From Flavobacterium profundi (GTDB lineage Bacteria > Bacteroidota > Bacteroidia > Flavobacteriales > Flavobacteriaceae): 64,000 bases of DNA. The translations under genes were made by a program, and so were the position numbers. Below, piece by piece: positions 1 to 6,833 of this stretch; the first letter of the stretch is position 1; each line of letters begins with the position of its first letter. Location: contig NZ_VDCZ01000001.1 of the NCBI RefSeq assembly GCF_006491645.1, positions 1 to 64,000 on the forward strand, in the 5' to 3' direction. The notes below the pieces were generated by a model. The model did no database searches. It saw nothing but the letters and a program-made list of their open reading frames with translations, and was not told the DNA's origin.

Positions 1-109
1 TACTTCATCAGTTCGCACTCTGTGCTCGGGTCTCCGAAAATTCCACAAGGAGTTTTGTACTTGTAAACTTTTGGTTTAAATTTACGCAACTGCTACAAGC
101 GGCAAACCG
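1..109 (+). repeat. attC-like repeat 1 (left end cut by window)
   Basis: Right part of an integron-type recombination site. It carries the central body with the inner hairpin GCAC-TCT-GTGC, the half-arm AAAATTCC, the right arm GCAACTGCTACAAGC, and ends CAAACC-G at 109 just before TT. The next nine bases read from 109 (GTTATATGC) are the exact reverse complement of GCATATAAC at 909-917, downstream of the following gene. The left half lies outside the window. The same body recurs near 3530, 5340 and 6690. Confidence 0.8.
55..84 (+). promoter_or_regulatory. Possible Bacteroidetes-type promoter inside attC-like repeat 1
   Basis: TTG at 55-57, a 19-nt spacer, then TAAATTTA at 77-84. This matches the flavobacterial TTG / TAnnTTTG layout except that the last G is A. 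It points at the gene starting at 151. The same arrangement with the same spacing occurs in three other repeats. Activity is inferred only. Confidence 0.35.
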
Positions 110-150
110 TTATATGCTATGGTAGGACAACACACAACAATTAAACGACA

Positions 151-891
151 ATGACGAAAATCTTAACATATTTCTTCGACAAATGGTGGCGACCTGTTCT
201 TGTTTTCGGGTTGACAGCTTTAATTATGGTTTTGTGTGAGTTGACATATATCCGCAAACTACAAGACTACTCTTTTCTGCTATTTGTTCTTGGTTTTTTA
301 GGACTAATCATTTCGACAATATATCAGTTAGTAAAAAAACGCTGGCGTTTTGCAATTTTGACGACAACAATTATTGGAGTTTCATTGGTTGCATTTTTCT
401 TTTACTCAATAGCCTTGTTTTGGAAAGACCAATCAATGCCGGACACATACGCTGACAATTTAAAAATTTCGACAAATCTAAAAATCAATGAGCCACTTGA
501 CCAAACTGAACCAACTGACATTGCAGACATTGACTTTTACATTTACAACTCATTTCAACCAGGACTTTATTCATACGCTGTTTGGACAAAAAAAATTGAG
601 AGTGGTTATTGTTATTTAAAAGCATTTGAAGTTACACACAACGACCCTTTATCAGCAGACAGACTTAAAGAAAGAAGCAGAATAAAAGTTTTTAATTCAA
701 GTGATACGACAGCAAAGTTTGAAATGACTGCAAGAGAAGGTTATAGTACAGAAGGTATTTTTACAATTTATGAAGGAGATTGGGGTAAACCTTATGCCGC
801 AAGATTTGAAGTTTGGTTTGTTCCCGACAATGGTAGAAAAGAACGAAAACTAATTGAAAAAAACTTTAAAATTGAAGGATGGCAACGGTGA
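151..891 (+). CDS. Hypothetical membrane protein (cassette 1 cargo)
   Basis: 246 residues, not assigned to a known family. The N-terminal third has three hydrophobic segments (about residues 15-34, 42-60 and 67-90), so it is probably an inner-membrane protein. The C-terminal 150 residues are polar, beta-rich in appearance and likely face one side of the membrane. The gene sits alone between attC-like repeats 1 and 2, about 40 nt from the upstream cassette boundary, and reads in the same direction as every other cassette gene. The start is the first ATG after the boundary; no Shine-Dalgarno sequence is visible, as is usual in Bacteroidetes. Function unknown. Confidence 0.75.
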   Translation: MTKILTYFFDKWWRPVLVFGLTALIMVLCELTYIRKLQDYSFLLFVLGFLGLIISTIYQLVKKRWRFAILTTTIIGVSLVAFFFYSIALFWKDQSMPDTYADNLKISTNLKINEPLDQTEPTDIADIDFYIYNSFQPGLYSYAVWTKKIESGYCYLKAFEVTHNDPLSADRLKERSRIKVFNSSDTTAKFEMTAREGYSTEGIFTIYEGDWGKPYAARFEVWFVPDNGRKERKLIEKNFKIEGWQR

Positions 892-908
892 CGGACAAAA
901 GAACCACT

Positions 909-1037
909 GCATATAACAATGTATAACCGCAATTACGGCGGATTCGACTACGTCCGAATCCACTCGGAATTGCTAAAGCCTGTGCTAAACCGAAAATTTT
1001 CGTATATTTATCCGTAACTGACGGTTATACTAGTCCG
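909..1037 (+). repeat. attC-like repeat 2 (second sequence family)
   Basis: Begins with GCATATAAC (909-917), the perfect complement of the start of its own cassette (109-117). Inner arms GTATAACCG (921-929) and CGGTTATAC (1022-1030) pair perfectly. A small hairpin GGATTCG/CGAATCC lies inside. It ends CCG-TT at 1037-1039. The body differs from repeats 1, 5, 7 and 9 but is shared with the short repeat at 5930-5997. Confidence 0.75.
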
Positions 1038-1082
1038 TTAGCGGTAATTCGCCAAACTTGTGCTAAAAATTAACTACAAAAT

Positions 1083-1484
1083 ATGAAAAATAAAGTTGTT
1101 TGTGTTTGGATTGGAGAGTTTGATTCAAAAGAGAATTTCTATAATAAATACTTTTCATTCAACTACGAAGACGATGATATATCGCAGTTTGTAAAAGATT
1201 CAGAACTTGAATATTATGACGAAGATTTTATAGAAAGTTGGTGGTTTGAAAAACTTTCGATTTCTGAACTTAAAGAAAATAAAGAAGTTGTCTTAGATTC
1301 TGAATATTTCTTTGACGATTTGATTGTCGAACTTTCGAAGCAGAATATTTCAACTTACAATACGATAACTTTTTTATTTGGAGAAAAGGGAGAAAACGCG
1401 TCGAACCAAGATTTGTTTGATTATGAAAGCAGCAACGATCAAAAAACTATAAGGTTTGTTTTCAAGAAAGAATATCAAAAGTAA
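1083..1484 (+). CDS. Imm22-family-like immunity protein (cassette 2 cargo)
   Basis: 133 residues, acidic, no signal peptide or membrane segment. The start (VCVWIGEFDSKENFYNKYF), followed by an acidic stretch and a YYDEDFIESWW motif at about residues 44-54, resembles the Imm22 immunity family of bacterial polymorphic-toxin systems, which neutralise a cognate toxin in the cytoplasm. This is recognition from memory of the family pattern, not a search result. No toxin gene is next to it; it lies alone between attC-like repeats 2 and 3. That would make it an orphan immunity gene, protective against neighbours' toxins, or a fast-evolving relative with another role. Confidence 0.55.
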   Translation: MKNKVVCVWIGEFDSKENFYNKYFSFNYEDDDISQFVKDSELEYYDEDFIESWWFEKLSISELKENKEVVLDSEYFFDDLIVELSKQNISTYNTITFLFGEKGENASNQDLFDYESSNDQKTIRFVFKKEYQK

Positions 1485-1495
1485 TCATGAACTGC

Positions 1496-1622
1496 TGCCA
1501 ACAGCGGTTAGTAGCCATTGCTGGTTTTTCGTAGTTTCACGTTTGTTTTTCACGTAAAAATTCTATCTTAGCTGACAGTACGCAGTTCGCTGGTTTCGCA
1601 AAAAGCCACTAGCCGCAAACCG
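1496..1622 (+). repeat. attC-like repeat 3
   Basis: Outer arms TGCCAAC (1496-1502) and GTTGGCA (1622-1628) are perfect complements. Inner arms GCGGTTAGTAGCC (from 1504) and GCCACTAGCCGC (1605-1616) pair with isolated mismatches. The central sequence is unlike that of the other repeats. The terminal GTTGGCAAA (1622-1630) is the exact complement of TTTGCCAAC at 2309-2317, the far end of the next cassette. Confidence 0.8.
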
Positions 1623-1655
1623 TTGGCAAACAATAGTAGAAACAGTAAATAATTA

Positions 1656-1973
1656 ATGGAATATGTAATCAAAACTTTATTAGCGGATAAAGATTTACTA
1701 GTTGAAAAACTAAAAAGTAAAGAAAATACAGATGCTAATATTGAAAGAATAGCACAAATTAAGAAGGCAATAAACTGGTTAAATAAAATCTCTGAATTAA
1801 AACTCGAAGAGGTTAACAAATATGAGATGGTAAAACTACCTGATATGAATACTGGTTATTCTGAATATAGACTTATGAATGATTGTGAAACTGATGATAG
1901 AATGCAATGGATTGAATTCAAAGATCACATTGGATTGACTACTGGGGATTTTATTATTGGTAAAAAACCTTAA
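1656..1973 (+). CDS. Hypothetical protein (cassette 3, first gene)
   Basis: 105 residues, soluble, not recognised. The first half (about residues 5-55) is rich in K, E, L and I with helical, possibly coiled-coil character (LVEKLKSKE, IERIAQIKKAINWLNK); the second half is short and mixed. It lies 8 nt upstream of the gene at 1982, so the two are probably co-transcribed within a single two-gene cassette bounded by GTTGGCAAA and TTTGCCAAC. Such pairs in integron arrays are often toxin-antitoxin modules, but nothing in either sequence proves that here. An antisense reading frame at 1568-1819 was judged a shadow. Confidence 0.6.
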   Translation: MEYVIKTLLADKDLLVEKLKSKENTDANIERIAQIKKAINWLNKISELKLEEVNKYEMVKLPDMNTGYSEYRLMNDCETDDRMQWIEFKDHIGLTTGDFIIGKKP

Positions 1974-1981
1974 TAATAAAA

Positions 1982-2305
1982 ATGAGCAAGTTGCATATAG
2001 AAAAAATAAAATCTGAATTAGAAAATTCTAAATGGATTATTAGAACGGATTTATCTACAAATGAGTTTTTGAATATTTGGGAAATTTCAAGACCTAATGG
2101 AGATGGAGATTGTTTATTAAAAATAAATTTTTCAATATTCGGAAATGGAAAATATGGTGATTTAATAGGCAATGAAACAATGGATAATGCTAATGGGTGC
2201 TCAATCATTGGTCATTCAGAAATTGATATTTATTTTGGAAAGTACTCTGGGCAATTTCAAAAAGATTTGTTTGATTTCATTTCGAAACTTAATAAATTGA
2301 AATAA
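1982..2305 (+). CDS. Hypothetical protein (cassette 3, second gene)
   Basis: 107 residues, soluble, no signal peptide. The first part, KLHIEKIKSELENSKW, looks helical and is followed by several short strands around W, G and D residues. The stop codon falls just before the TTTGCCAAC cassette end. No family recognised; the size and alpha/beta layout would suit an immunity or antitoxin protein, but this is a guess. Its partner at 1656 is 8 nt upstream, so the pair may act together. Confidence 0.6.
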   Translation: MSKLHIEKIKSELENSKWIIRTDLSTNEFLNIWEISRPNGDGDCLLKINFSIFGNGKYGDLIGNETMDNANGCSIIGHSEIDIYFGKYSGQFQKDLFDFISKLNKLK

Positions 2306-2308
2306 CGA

Positions 2309-2501
2309 TTTGCCAACACAGTGTATAAAACATAGCTAATAAATGCTTAATCGAAAGGTTTGTGCATATTTAGATAGTCCGCCAAATTTTTAATTTGGCT
2401 TTTAAAAAGTAAAAAATTAAAAACAAAATATAAAAATTTGGCTCACTGTTAATCCGAAAAGTTAGTGTCTTTTTGTACGCTACGTTTCATACACAAGACC
2501 G
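2309..2501 (+). repeat. attC-like repeat 4 (long form)
   Basis: Begins TTTGCCAAC (2309-2317), a perfect match to its cassette start. Inner arms GTGTATAAAACATAGC (2321-2336) and GCTACGTTTCATACAC (2479-2494) pair at 14 of 16 positions. The interior contains an AT-rich hairpin, GCCAAATT/AATTTGGC. The expected terminal GTTA is altered (GACC-GTAAGC at 2501), so this junction has probably mutated. Confidence 0.65.
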
Positions 2502-2539
2502 TAAGCAACTAGTACGCGACCAACAATAATTAGATAAAA

Positions 2540-3094
2540 ATGAAAAATACTTTTTTTTGTATTTGCATTAATTTCCGTAAAAAAATTATGGTTAAGATTA
2601 ATCTTTAATTCATAAAGTTAGATAAAAATTGAGGAGAGAAAATATGAAAAAGTAGAAAGACTACTAAATAGAGTGAAAAAGCAGATTATGGATTTTGAGG
2701 AACAGCTCGTATGCAAACAGATATAGAAATTCAAGAGTTGCTATTTTTGTTATATAAAGAAACAAATAACACTACTAAGATAAAACAATTATTAGATTCG
2801 ATTGAACCAATTTTTGAAGGCTCTAAATACAGTTTAGAAAGAATTAACATTTTATTAAAAAAAAACCAATAGATTCTTTGAAAATCAAAATTGAGAATGC
2901 AATCAAAATTATGATTGTAAAAAATAAATTATTGGAATACTTACAATTTAGAAATTGGCAAAAACGAATATTTAAATTTATATATTGATTCAAATAAAGT
3001 TTTTAAATTAATGAATGATGGTTTTAATCGCTCAGAAGCTTTTAAAAAATATTATTTTGAATCAGAATATTATAAACTTTTACCAATAAATTAA
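2540..3094 (+). pseudogene. Frameshifted hypothetical gene (cassette 4, first gene)
   Basis: Coding sense runs through the whole stretch but changes frame several times. A start at 2540 gives a signal-peptide-like beginning if one base is removed from the T8 run at 2551-2558. A charged helical segment (EERKYEKVERLLNR) follows in another frame. From 2711 the frame MQTDIEIQELLFLLYKE runs to a stop at 2872, but skipping one base in the A9 run at 2857-2865 continues it (KPIDSLKIKIENAIK). A last shift leads to EIGKNEYLNLYIDSN and a natural stop at 3094, 4 nt before the next gene. At least three shifts, two in homopolymers, suggest a dead cassette gene. Sequencing error is the alternative. Confidence 0.6.
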
Positions 3095-3098
3095 ATTT

Positions 3099-3449
3099 AT
3101 GAAAAGTCTTTTAAACAAAAAAAAAATCGTAATTGTAATAATCTTTATTGCACTTTCTTCCAAGTTGTTTTCTCAAAAAAAAAGCAACGAGCAAAACGTT
3201 TACTATGAACTTCAAAAAGATAGTATACTTGAAAAAATAACAAAAATAACAGATGGAAAACATATTTTTTATAATAAAAATAGGCAAATTTTAATCCAAG
3301 GCACTTTTATAAATGGTATTTTAATAGATGGCTTGGTTTATATTCGAAATAAAAATGGCTTTCTATATTCCATTAGATTTTATGAAAATGGAAAATATTT
3401 AAGAAATGTTCATGCAGTAGAAATTCAAGATACACTTTCTCAAAGATAG
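3099..3449 (+). CDS. Secreted hypothetical protein with MORN-like segment (cassette 4, second gene)
   Basis: 116 residues. Residues 8-26 are hydrophobic and end in SKLFSQ, a typical flavobacterial signal peptide, so the product is exported. The mature part contains a pattern like the MORN/YwqK type (GTFINGILIDGLVYIRNKNG, then FYENGKY), known from flavobacterial secreted proteins. It begins 4 nt after the decayed gene at 2540-3094 and ends about 35 nt before the cassette terminus at 3484. Precise function unknown. Confidence 0.6.
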   Translation: MKSLLNKKKIVIVIIFIALSSKLFSQKKSNEQNVYYELQKDSILEKITKITDGKHIFYNKNRQILIQGTFINGILIDGLVYIRNKNGFLYSIRFYENGKYLRNVHAVEIQDTLSQR

Positions 3450-3483
3450 TAACAATATGAGTATATCAAAAGTTTAACTAACT

Positions 3484-3645
3484 GCTTATAACAGCAGTTT
3501 GTAGCAATTGCTAGGCTTAGCTTTTTTTCGGAATTTTACTTCGTCAGTTCGCACTTTGTGCTCGTGTCTCCGAAAATTCCATAAGGAGTTTTGTACTTGT
3601 AATCTTTTGGCTTAAATTTACGCAACTGCTACAAGCGGCCTAACG
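3484..3645 (+). repeat. attC-like repeat 5 (main family, complete copy)
   Basis: Best complete copy of the main family. It opens with GCTTATAAC (3484-3492). The left arm GTTTGTAGCAATTGC (3497-3511) pairs with GCAACTGCTACAAGC (3622-3636) at 13 of 15 positions. A central hairpin GGAATTTT (3530-3537) / AAAATTCC (3573-3580) encloses a GCAC/GTGC mini-stem. It ends AAC-G at 3645 before TT. The following GTTGTAACAC is repeated as its exact complement at 4629-4638. Confidence 0.85.
3591..3620 (+). promoter_or_regulatory. Possible promoter inside attC-like repeat 5
   Basis: TTG at 3591-3593, a 19-nt spacer, TAAATTTA at 3613-3620. It has the flavobacterial layout with a final A instead of G, and would start transcription about 50 nt upstream of the gene at 3669. 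Confidence 0.35.
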
Positions 3646-3668
3646 TTGTAACACATACGAGAAAACGA

Positions 3669-4619
3669 ATGAAATTAAAATTTACTACCATATTTTTTTG
3701 TCTAATAGCAATGACTTCTTTCAGTCAAACTGCTGAACTTTTTGACACAGATAATTCCGAGATAACAGATAATGACCTTTGGGAAGTAACGGTTGACAAT
3801 AACGGAAAGTTATATTTAGGAACTGTGAAATTCGGACTTATAACTTATGAAAACGGAGAATTTAAGAATAACAATAAAGAAAATTCAGCAATCAAAGGAG
3901 ATGCAGTAACACCAATCTTTAAAGATTCAAAAGGAAACATTTGGCTGAATTATTCTAAACCGAACTCTGAAATTGCCAAATTTGATGGAACTGAATGGAC
4001 AATTTATACAACTAAAGAAATTCCCGTTTCAAATATTTCAGTTATTGATTTTGCAGAAGATAAAGATGGGAATATATATTTCGGAGGAGGCAACGGAATT
4101 TTCAAATTTAATGGAGTTTCTTGGTCTGAAATTGATATTCCAAAAAAAGGAATTACGGTAAGAGCAATGGATATCAATGAAAACGGAGATATCGCTATAG
4201 GACACAATAGTGGCTTGATAATTCGCTCAAACGGAGAATGGAAAATTCTTGATGATGAAAACTCTGAATTACAGCTATCAGTTGTTAGAGCAGTAAAGTA
4301 TATAGATAATAAGCTGTATGTTGGTTATGGTGGAGGATTTGGAAATGGTGGCTTATCAATAATGGAAAATGGAAAATGGACTCATTTCAATAAATCAAAC
4401 TCGAAAATTCCTGACCATATGGTCAGAGACATTGAAGTGGATAAAAATGGGACAATTTGGATGGCAACAAACAACGGAATGATAAAAATGACTGGGAATG
4501 AAATTGAGCCAATATACTTTAGAGAAGGAATGTATAAGAATACAATATTGGATATCGCTACTCAAGAAAATATAGTTTGGGTCGCAACGAATTTTGGACT
4601 GATTAAAATAACGCTATAA
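3669..4619 (+). CDS. Secreted beta-propeller protein, two-component-regulator-propeller type (cassette 5 cargo)
   Basis: 316 residues. The N-terminus (about 1-20, ending TSFSQ) is a signal peptide. The rest is made of repeated blades with the hallmark D-x-x-G-x-[IL]-W/Y pattern: GNIWLNYSK, GNIYFGGGNGIFKFNG, GTIWMATNNGMIKM, IVWVATNFGLIKI. This is the Reg_prop-like propeller seen in the sensor part of hybrid two-component systems. Here there is no membrane, histidine-kinase or DNA-binding part, so it is a free periplasmic or surface propeller, perhaps a ligand binder. It fills a single-gene cassette with perfectly matched 10-nt ends (3645-3654 and 4629-4638). Confidence 0.75.
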   Translation: MKLKFTTIFFCLIAMTSFSQTAELFDTDNSEITDNDLWEVTVDNNGKLYLGTVKFGLITYENGEFKNNNKENSAIKGDAVTPIFKDSKGNIWLNYSKPNSEIAKFDGTEWTIYTTKEIPVSNISVIDFAEDKDGNIYFGGGNGIFKFNGVSWSEIDIPKKGITVRAMDINENGDIAIGHNSGLIIRSNGEWKILDDENSELQLSVVRAVKYIDNKLYVGYGGGFGNGGLSIMENGKWTHFNKSNSKIPDHMVRDIEVDKNGTIWMATNNGMIKMTGNEIEPIYFREGMYKNTILDIATQENIVWVATNFGLIKITL

Positions 4620-4628
4620 AAAAAGTAC

Positions 4629-4782
4629 GTGTTACAACAATGGCTATAAGTAATTGCTTGTTCTCGTCTACTTCTGAAAATCCTTGCGGATTTTGCTTAC
4701 GCCAATTCGCTGAGCTCTTGTCAGTTTGGCGTGTACTTGCAAAGTTACATGCTAAACCACGCAACTACTCATAGCCCAACCG
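4629..4782 (+). repeat. attC-like repeat 6 (covariant arms)
   Basis: Starts GTGTTACAAC (4629-4638), the perfect complement of its cassette start. The left arm GGCTATAAGTAATTGC (4642-4657) pairs with GCAACTACTCATAGCC (4761-4776) at 14 of 16 positions, although both arms differ from those of repeat 5. The interior has hairpins AAAATCC/GGATTTT and ACGCCAA/TTGGCGT in place of the main-family body. Ends CC-G at 4782. Confidence 0.8.
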
Positions 4783-4807
4783 TTAGCTACAATTAAAACA
4801 TCATCAA

Positions 4808-5287
4808 GTGAAAAAGACAATTTATTTGATAATTATAATACTTTCGATTTCTTGTAAAAACAATAATTCTGATAATAATTTTAGGAATGAAATTGACCGA
4901 ATTAAAAATGAAGAACTTCCGAATAAAGAATACGCAGTGACAACTTTTGAATTTGATACTCTAAATGGGAAAAAGTTCTTCAGCGAAATAAAAAATATAT
5001 CGAATTCTGGAATTAAATCAATTAGAATATCAACTGAATATTTTGAAAATGATAGCCTAATAGGACAAATTGAAATCGGACCATTTAACAACTCTGAATT
5101 CTTAAATCAGAAAATAATAAAAGACAGGAACGGAAATGAAAACTTGTATTTCTTACTTGAGAATGAAAATGGAGCCTTTATTTATGAAATAAAATATGAG
5201 AAAAGTAATCTGAAGAAAAGCCGAATTGAATCAAATTATTTGAATTGGAATGAGCTAATTGTTGAAATGAATAAAGAAGATGAATAA
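4808..5287 (+). CDS. Hypothetical lipoprotein (cassette 6 cargo)
   Basis: 159 residues starting at GTG. The N-terminus is a lipoprotein signal: a hydrophobic run then LSISC, with the lipidated cysteine at about residue 16 followed by K/N-rich sequence. The mature part is hydrophilic, with DTLNGKKFFSEIKNI and KIIKDRNGNENLYFLL segments that look like an exported, antitoxin/YwqK-like or beta-sheet protein, but no family is certain. No alternative ATG retains the signal peptide, which supports GTG as start. Its cassette ends agree at 8 of 10 positions (4782-4791 versus 5294-5303). Confidence 0.65.
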   Translation: MKKTIYLIIIILSISCKNNNSDNNFRNEIDRIKNEELPNKEYAVTTFEFDTLNGKKFFSEIKNISNSGIKSIRISTEYFENDSLIGQIEIGPFNNSEFLNQKIIKDRNGNENLYFLLENENGAFIYEIKYEKSNLKKSRIESNYLNWNELIVEMNKEDE

Positions 5288-5293
5288 AATAAC

Positions 5294-5456
5294 TGTAGCC
5301 AATAGCCGTTTGTAGCAATTGCTAGGCTTGGCTTGTGTTCGGAATTTTACTTCGTCAGTTCGCACTCTGTGCTCGGGTCTCCGAAAATTCCACGAGGAGT
5401 TTTGTACTTGTAAACTTTTAGGCTAAATTTACGCAACTGATACAAGCTGCAAACCG
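5294..5456 (+). repeat. attC-like repeat 7 (main family)
   Basis: Starts TGTAGCCAAT (5294-5303). The left arm GTTTGTAGCAATTGC is identical to that of repeat 5; the right arm GCAACTGATACAAGC has one extra mismatch. It has the same central GGAATTTT/AAAATTCC hairpin and ends ACC-G at 5456. The next ten bases, GTTGTTTGCA, match the complement of TGCTTACAAC at 5930-5939 at 8 of 10 positions. Confidence 0.8.
5402..5431 (+). promoter_or_regulatory. Possible promoter inside attC-like repeat 7
   Basis: TTG at 5402-5404, a 19-nt spacer, TAAATTTA at 5424-5431. It points to the membrane-protein gene starting at 5484. Confidence 0.35.
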
Positions 5457-5483
5457 TTGTTTGCAATTTGACAAAACAATCGG

Positions 5484-5948
5484 ATGAACATCAAAAAGTA
5501 CATAAGAACAGAATATAAGGGTTGGATAATTGCAATCTTTCTGTTTTTGATTTTACTCGCTTTTGGAAAATCATTTGAATACGTAAAATCAATTACGGAA
5601 CTAAATCCGATTTTTAAAATTGGACAAATAATCTTGATATTAACTTTCGGATTTTCATTTGTTTTTTATGCAATTTATGTAAGCGGACTTGAGCATAACA
5701 TGGAACTTGAATTTAGAGAATATGAGCCTGAAAACGTGGAAAGATTAATGCGGAATTCAAAAAAGATGCTGATTATCTTTTCTATAAGTTCTGTAATATG
5801 GATAATCGGAAACTTAATTATCGGAATTGAATACGGAAATGCTGAAAATTTTAAGTATTTTATTGTAATAATTTCACTTCCAATAATTGTAAACGGAATT
5901 ATGATTTATATAAAAAACGCAATAAAAACTGCTTACAACAATGTATAA
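5484..5948 (+). CDS. Hypothetical four-helix membrane protein (cassette 7 cargo)
   Basis: 154 residues with four predicted transmembrane segments (about 17-34, 45-67, 94-114 and 124-145) and a charged loop between the second and third (ELEFREYEPENVERLMRNSKK). No family recognised. The last codons and the stop lie inside the next attC-like repeat: TGCTTACAAC at 5930-5939 encodes part of the C-terminus, so the cassette is packed with no spare sequence. The start is the ATG about 28 nt after the cassette boundary. Confidence 0.7.
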   Translation: MNIKKYIRTEYKGWIIAIFLFLILLAFGKSFEYVKSITELNPIFKIGQIILILTFGFSFVFYAIYVSGLEHNMELEFREYEPENVERLMRNSKKMLIIFSISSVIWIIGNLIIGIEYGNAENFKYFIVIISLPIIVNGIMIYIKNAIKTAYNNV

Positions 5949-5997
5949 TCACAATTACGGCGGATTCGACTACGTCCGAATCTACTATACGAGAACG
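5930..5997 (+). repeat. attC-like repeat 8 (short form of second family)
   Basis: 68 nt only. TGCTTACAAC, then a stem built from GTATAAT and ACTATAC around GGATTCG/CGAATC, ending AAC-G at 5997. The central segment is nearly identical to the left part of repeat 2 (from 919). GTTGTACATA (5997-6006) matches the complement of TATATACAAC (6642-6651) at 9 of 10 positions. It overlaps the 3' end of the preceding gene. Confidence 0.75.
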
Positions 5998-6017
5998 TTG
6001 TACATAATGCTAATAAA

Positions 6018-6629
6018 ATGACAAGCGAAGAAAAAATTGATTTTTTAAAAGCCAATATAGAACCATTATTTGACCAAATCTATGGTAATGGATTCAGAGC
6101 TTCTGTTTACTTAACTGATGGAACTTATATTCCTTGTGTTAGATTTCGAAATCCTGAATTAATAACTCAACTTGCCATAAAAAGATTTGAACAAGAAAAA
6201 AAAGGAATTAGCATTTTCAAGAGCAGTTCAAAAAATCGTTATAAAGAAATAGTTGAATTATTTGTAACTAATGGAAATAATTTAAATGAATATGATATTG
6301 ACAGAATTGAAATTAGTCCGTTTGCATTTTCAAAAAACATTCTTGACCAAATAGAAGGAGAAACAACAATGTCTTGGACTGGATTTTGTGTAAAAATGAA
6401 AGATGAAAAAGTATTTGCTTTTGGAAGTAGATTTTTATTTGATTTTTTTCAAATGCCAAAAGGTTACAAATCAAATGATATTAAAGAAATAATTAATCAC
6501 AGTTATATTTCTAAATCCGGAGAAATAAAAAAACATAAAGTCCCATTTCTTGAATGGCCAACTGATTATGACGAAAATGCAGTATATCGTGAAAGACCTT
6601 TTTTTGACTGTTATATTAAAGGACTATAA
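6018..6629 (+). CDS. Hypothetical soluble protein (cassette 8 cargo)
   Basis: 203 residues without signal peptide or membrane segments. Distinctive pieces are FRASVYLTDGTYIPCVRFRNPE near residue 27, a K/S-rich middle (KSSSKNRYKE) and TMSWTGFCVKMKDEKVFAFGSRFLFDFF near 115-145. The mix of strands and helices suggests a globular cytoplasmic protein, but no family is recognised. It is the only gene in a cassette with ends matched at 9 of 10 positions and starts about 20 nt after the cassette boundary. Confidence 0.7.
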   Translation: MTSEEKIDFLKANIEPLFDQIYGNGFRASVYLTDGTYIPCVRFRNPELITQLAIKRFEQEKKGISIFKSSSKNRYKEIVELFVTNGNNLNEYDIDRIEISPFAFSKNILDQIEGETTMSWTGFCVKMKDEKVFAFGSRFLFDFFQMPKGYKSNDIKEIINHSYISKSGEIKKHKVPFLEWPTDYDENAVYRERPFFDCYIKGL

Positions 6630-6641
6630 AATAAGAAGTAC

Positions 6642-6800
6642 TATATACAACATTGGTTAGCTGTTATTGTGGTTTCTCGCCTACTTCAGAATTTTACTTT
6701 GTCAGTTCGAATACTGACAGGTATCTCCGAAAATATACTAGGAATTTTGTACTTGTAAACATTTAGGCTAAATTTACACAACTGCCAAAGGTGGCAAAAC
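6642..6800 (+). repeat. attC-like repeat 9 (diverged main family)
   Basis: Starts TATATACAAC (6642-6651). The body is recognisably the main family (TTTTGTACTTGTAAAC, then TAAATTTAC) but the arms are less complementary. The terminal GTT has become ATT (6801-6803, in AAAACATTATGTGC). No matching complement GCACATAAT was found downstream, so this is the point where the array begins to decay. Confidence 0.7.
6747..6776 (+). promoter_or_regulatory. Possible promoter inside attC-like repeat 9
   Basis: TTG at 6747-6749, a 19-nt spacer, TAAATTTA at 6769-6776. It faces the HTH gene at 6834. Confidence 0.35.
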
Positions 6801-6833
6801 ATTATGTGCAATTTGAAAAGTAATCCGTGATCA

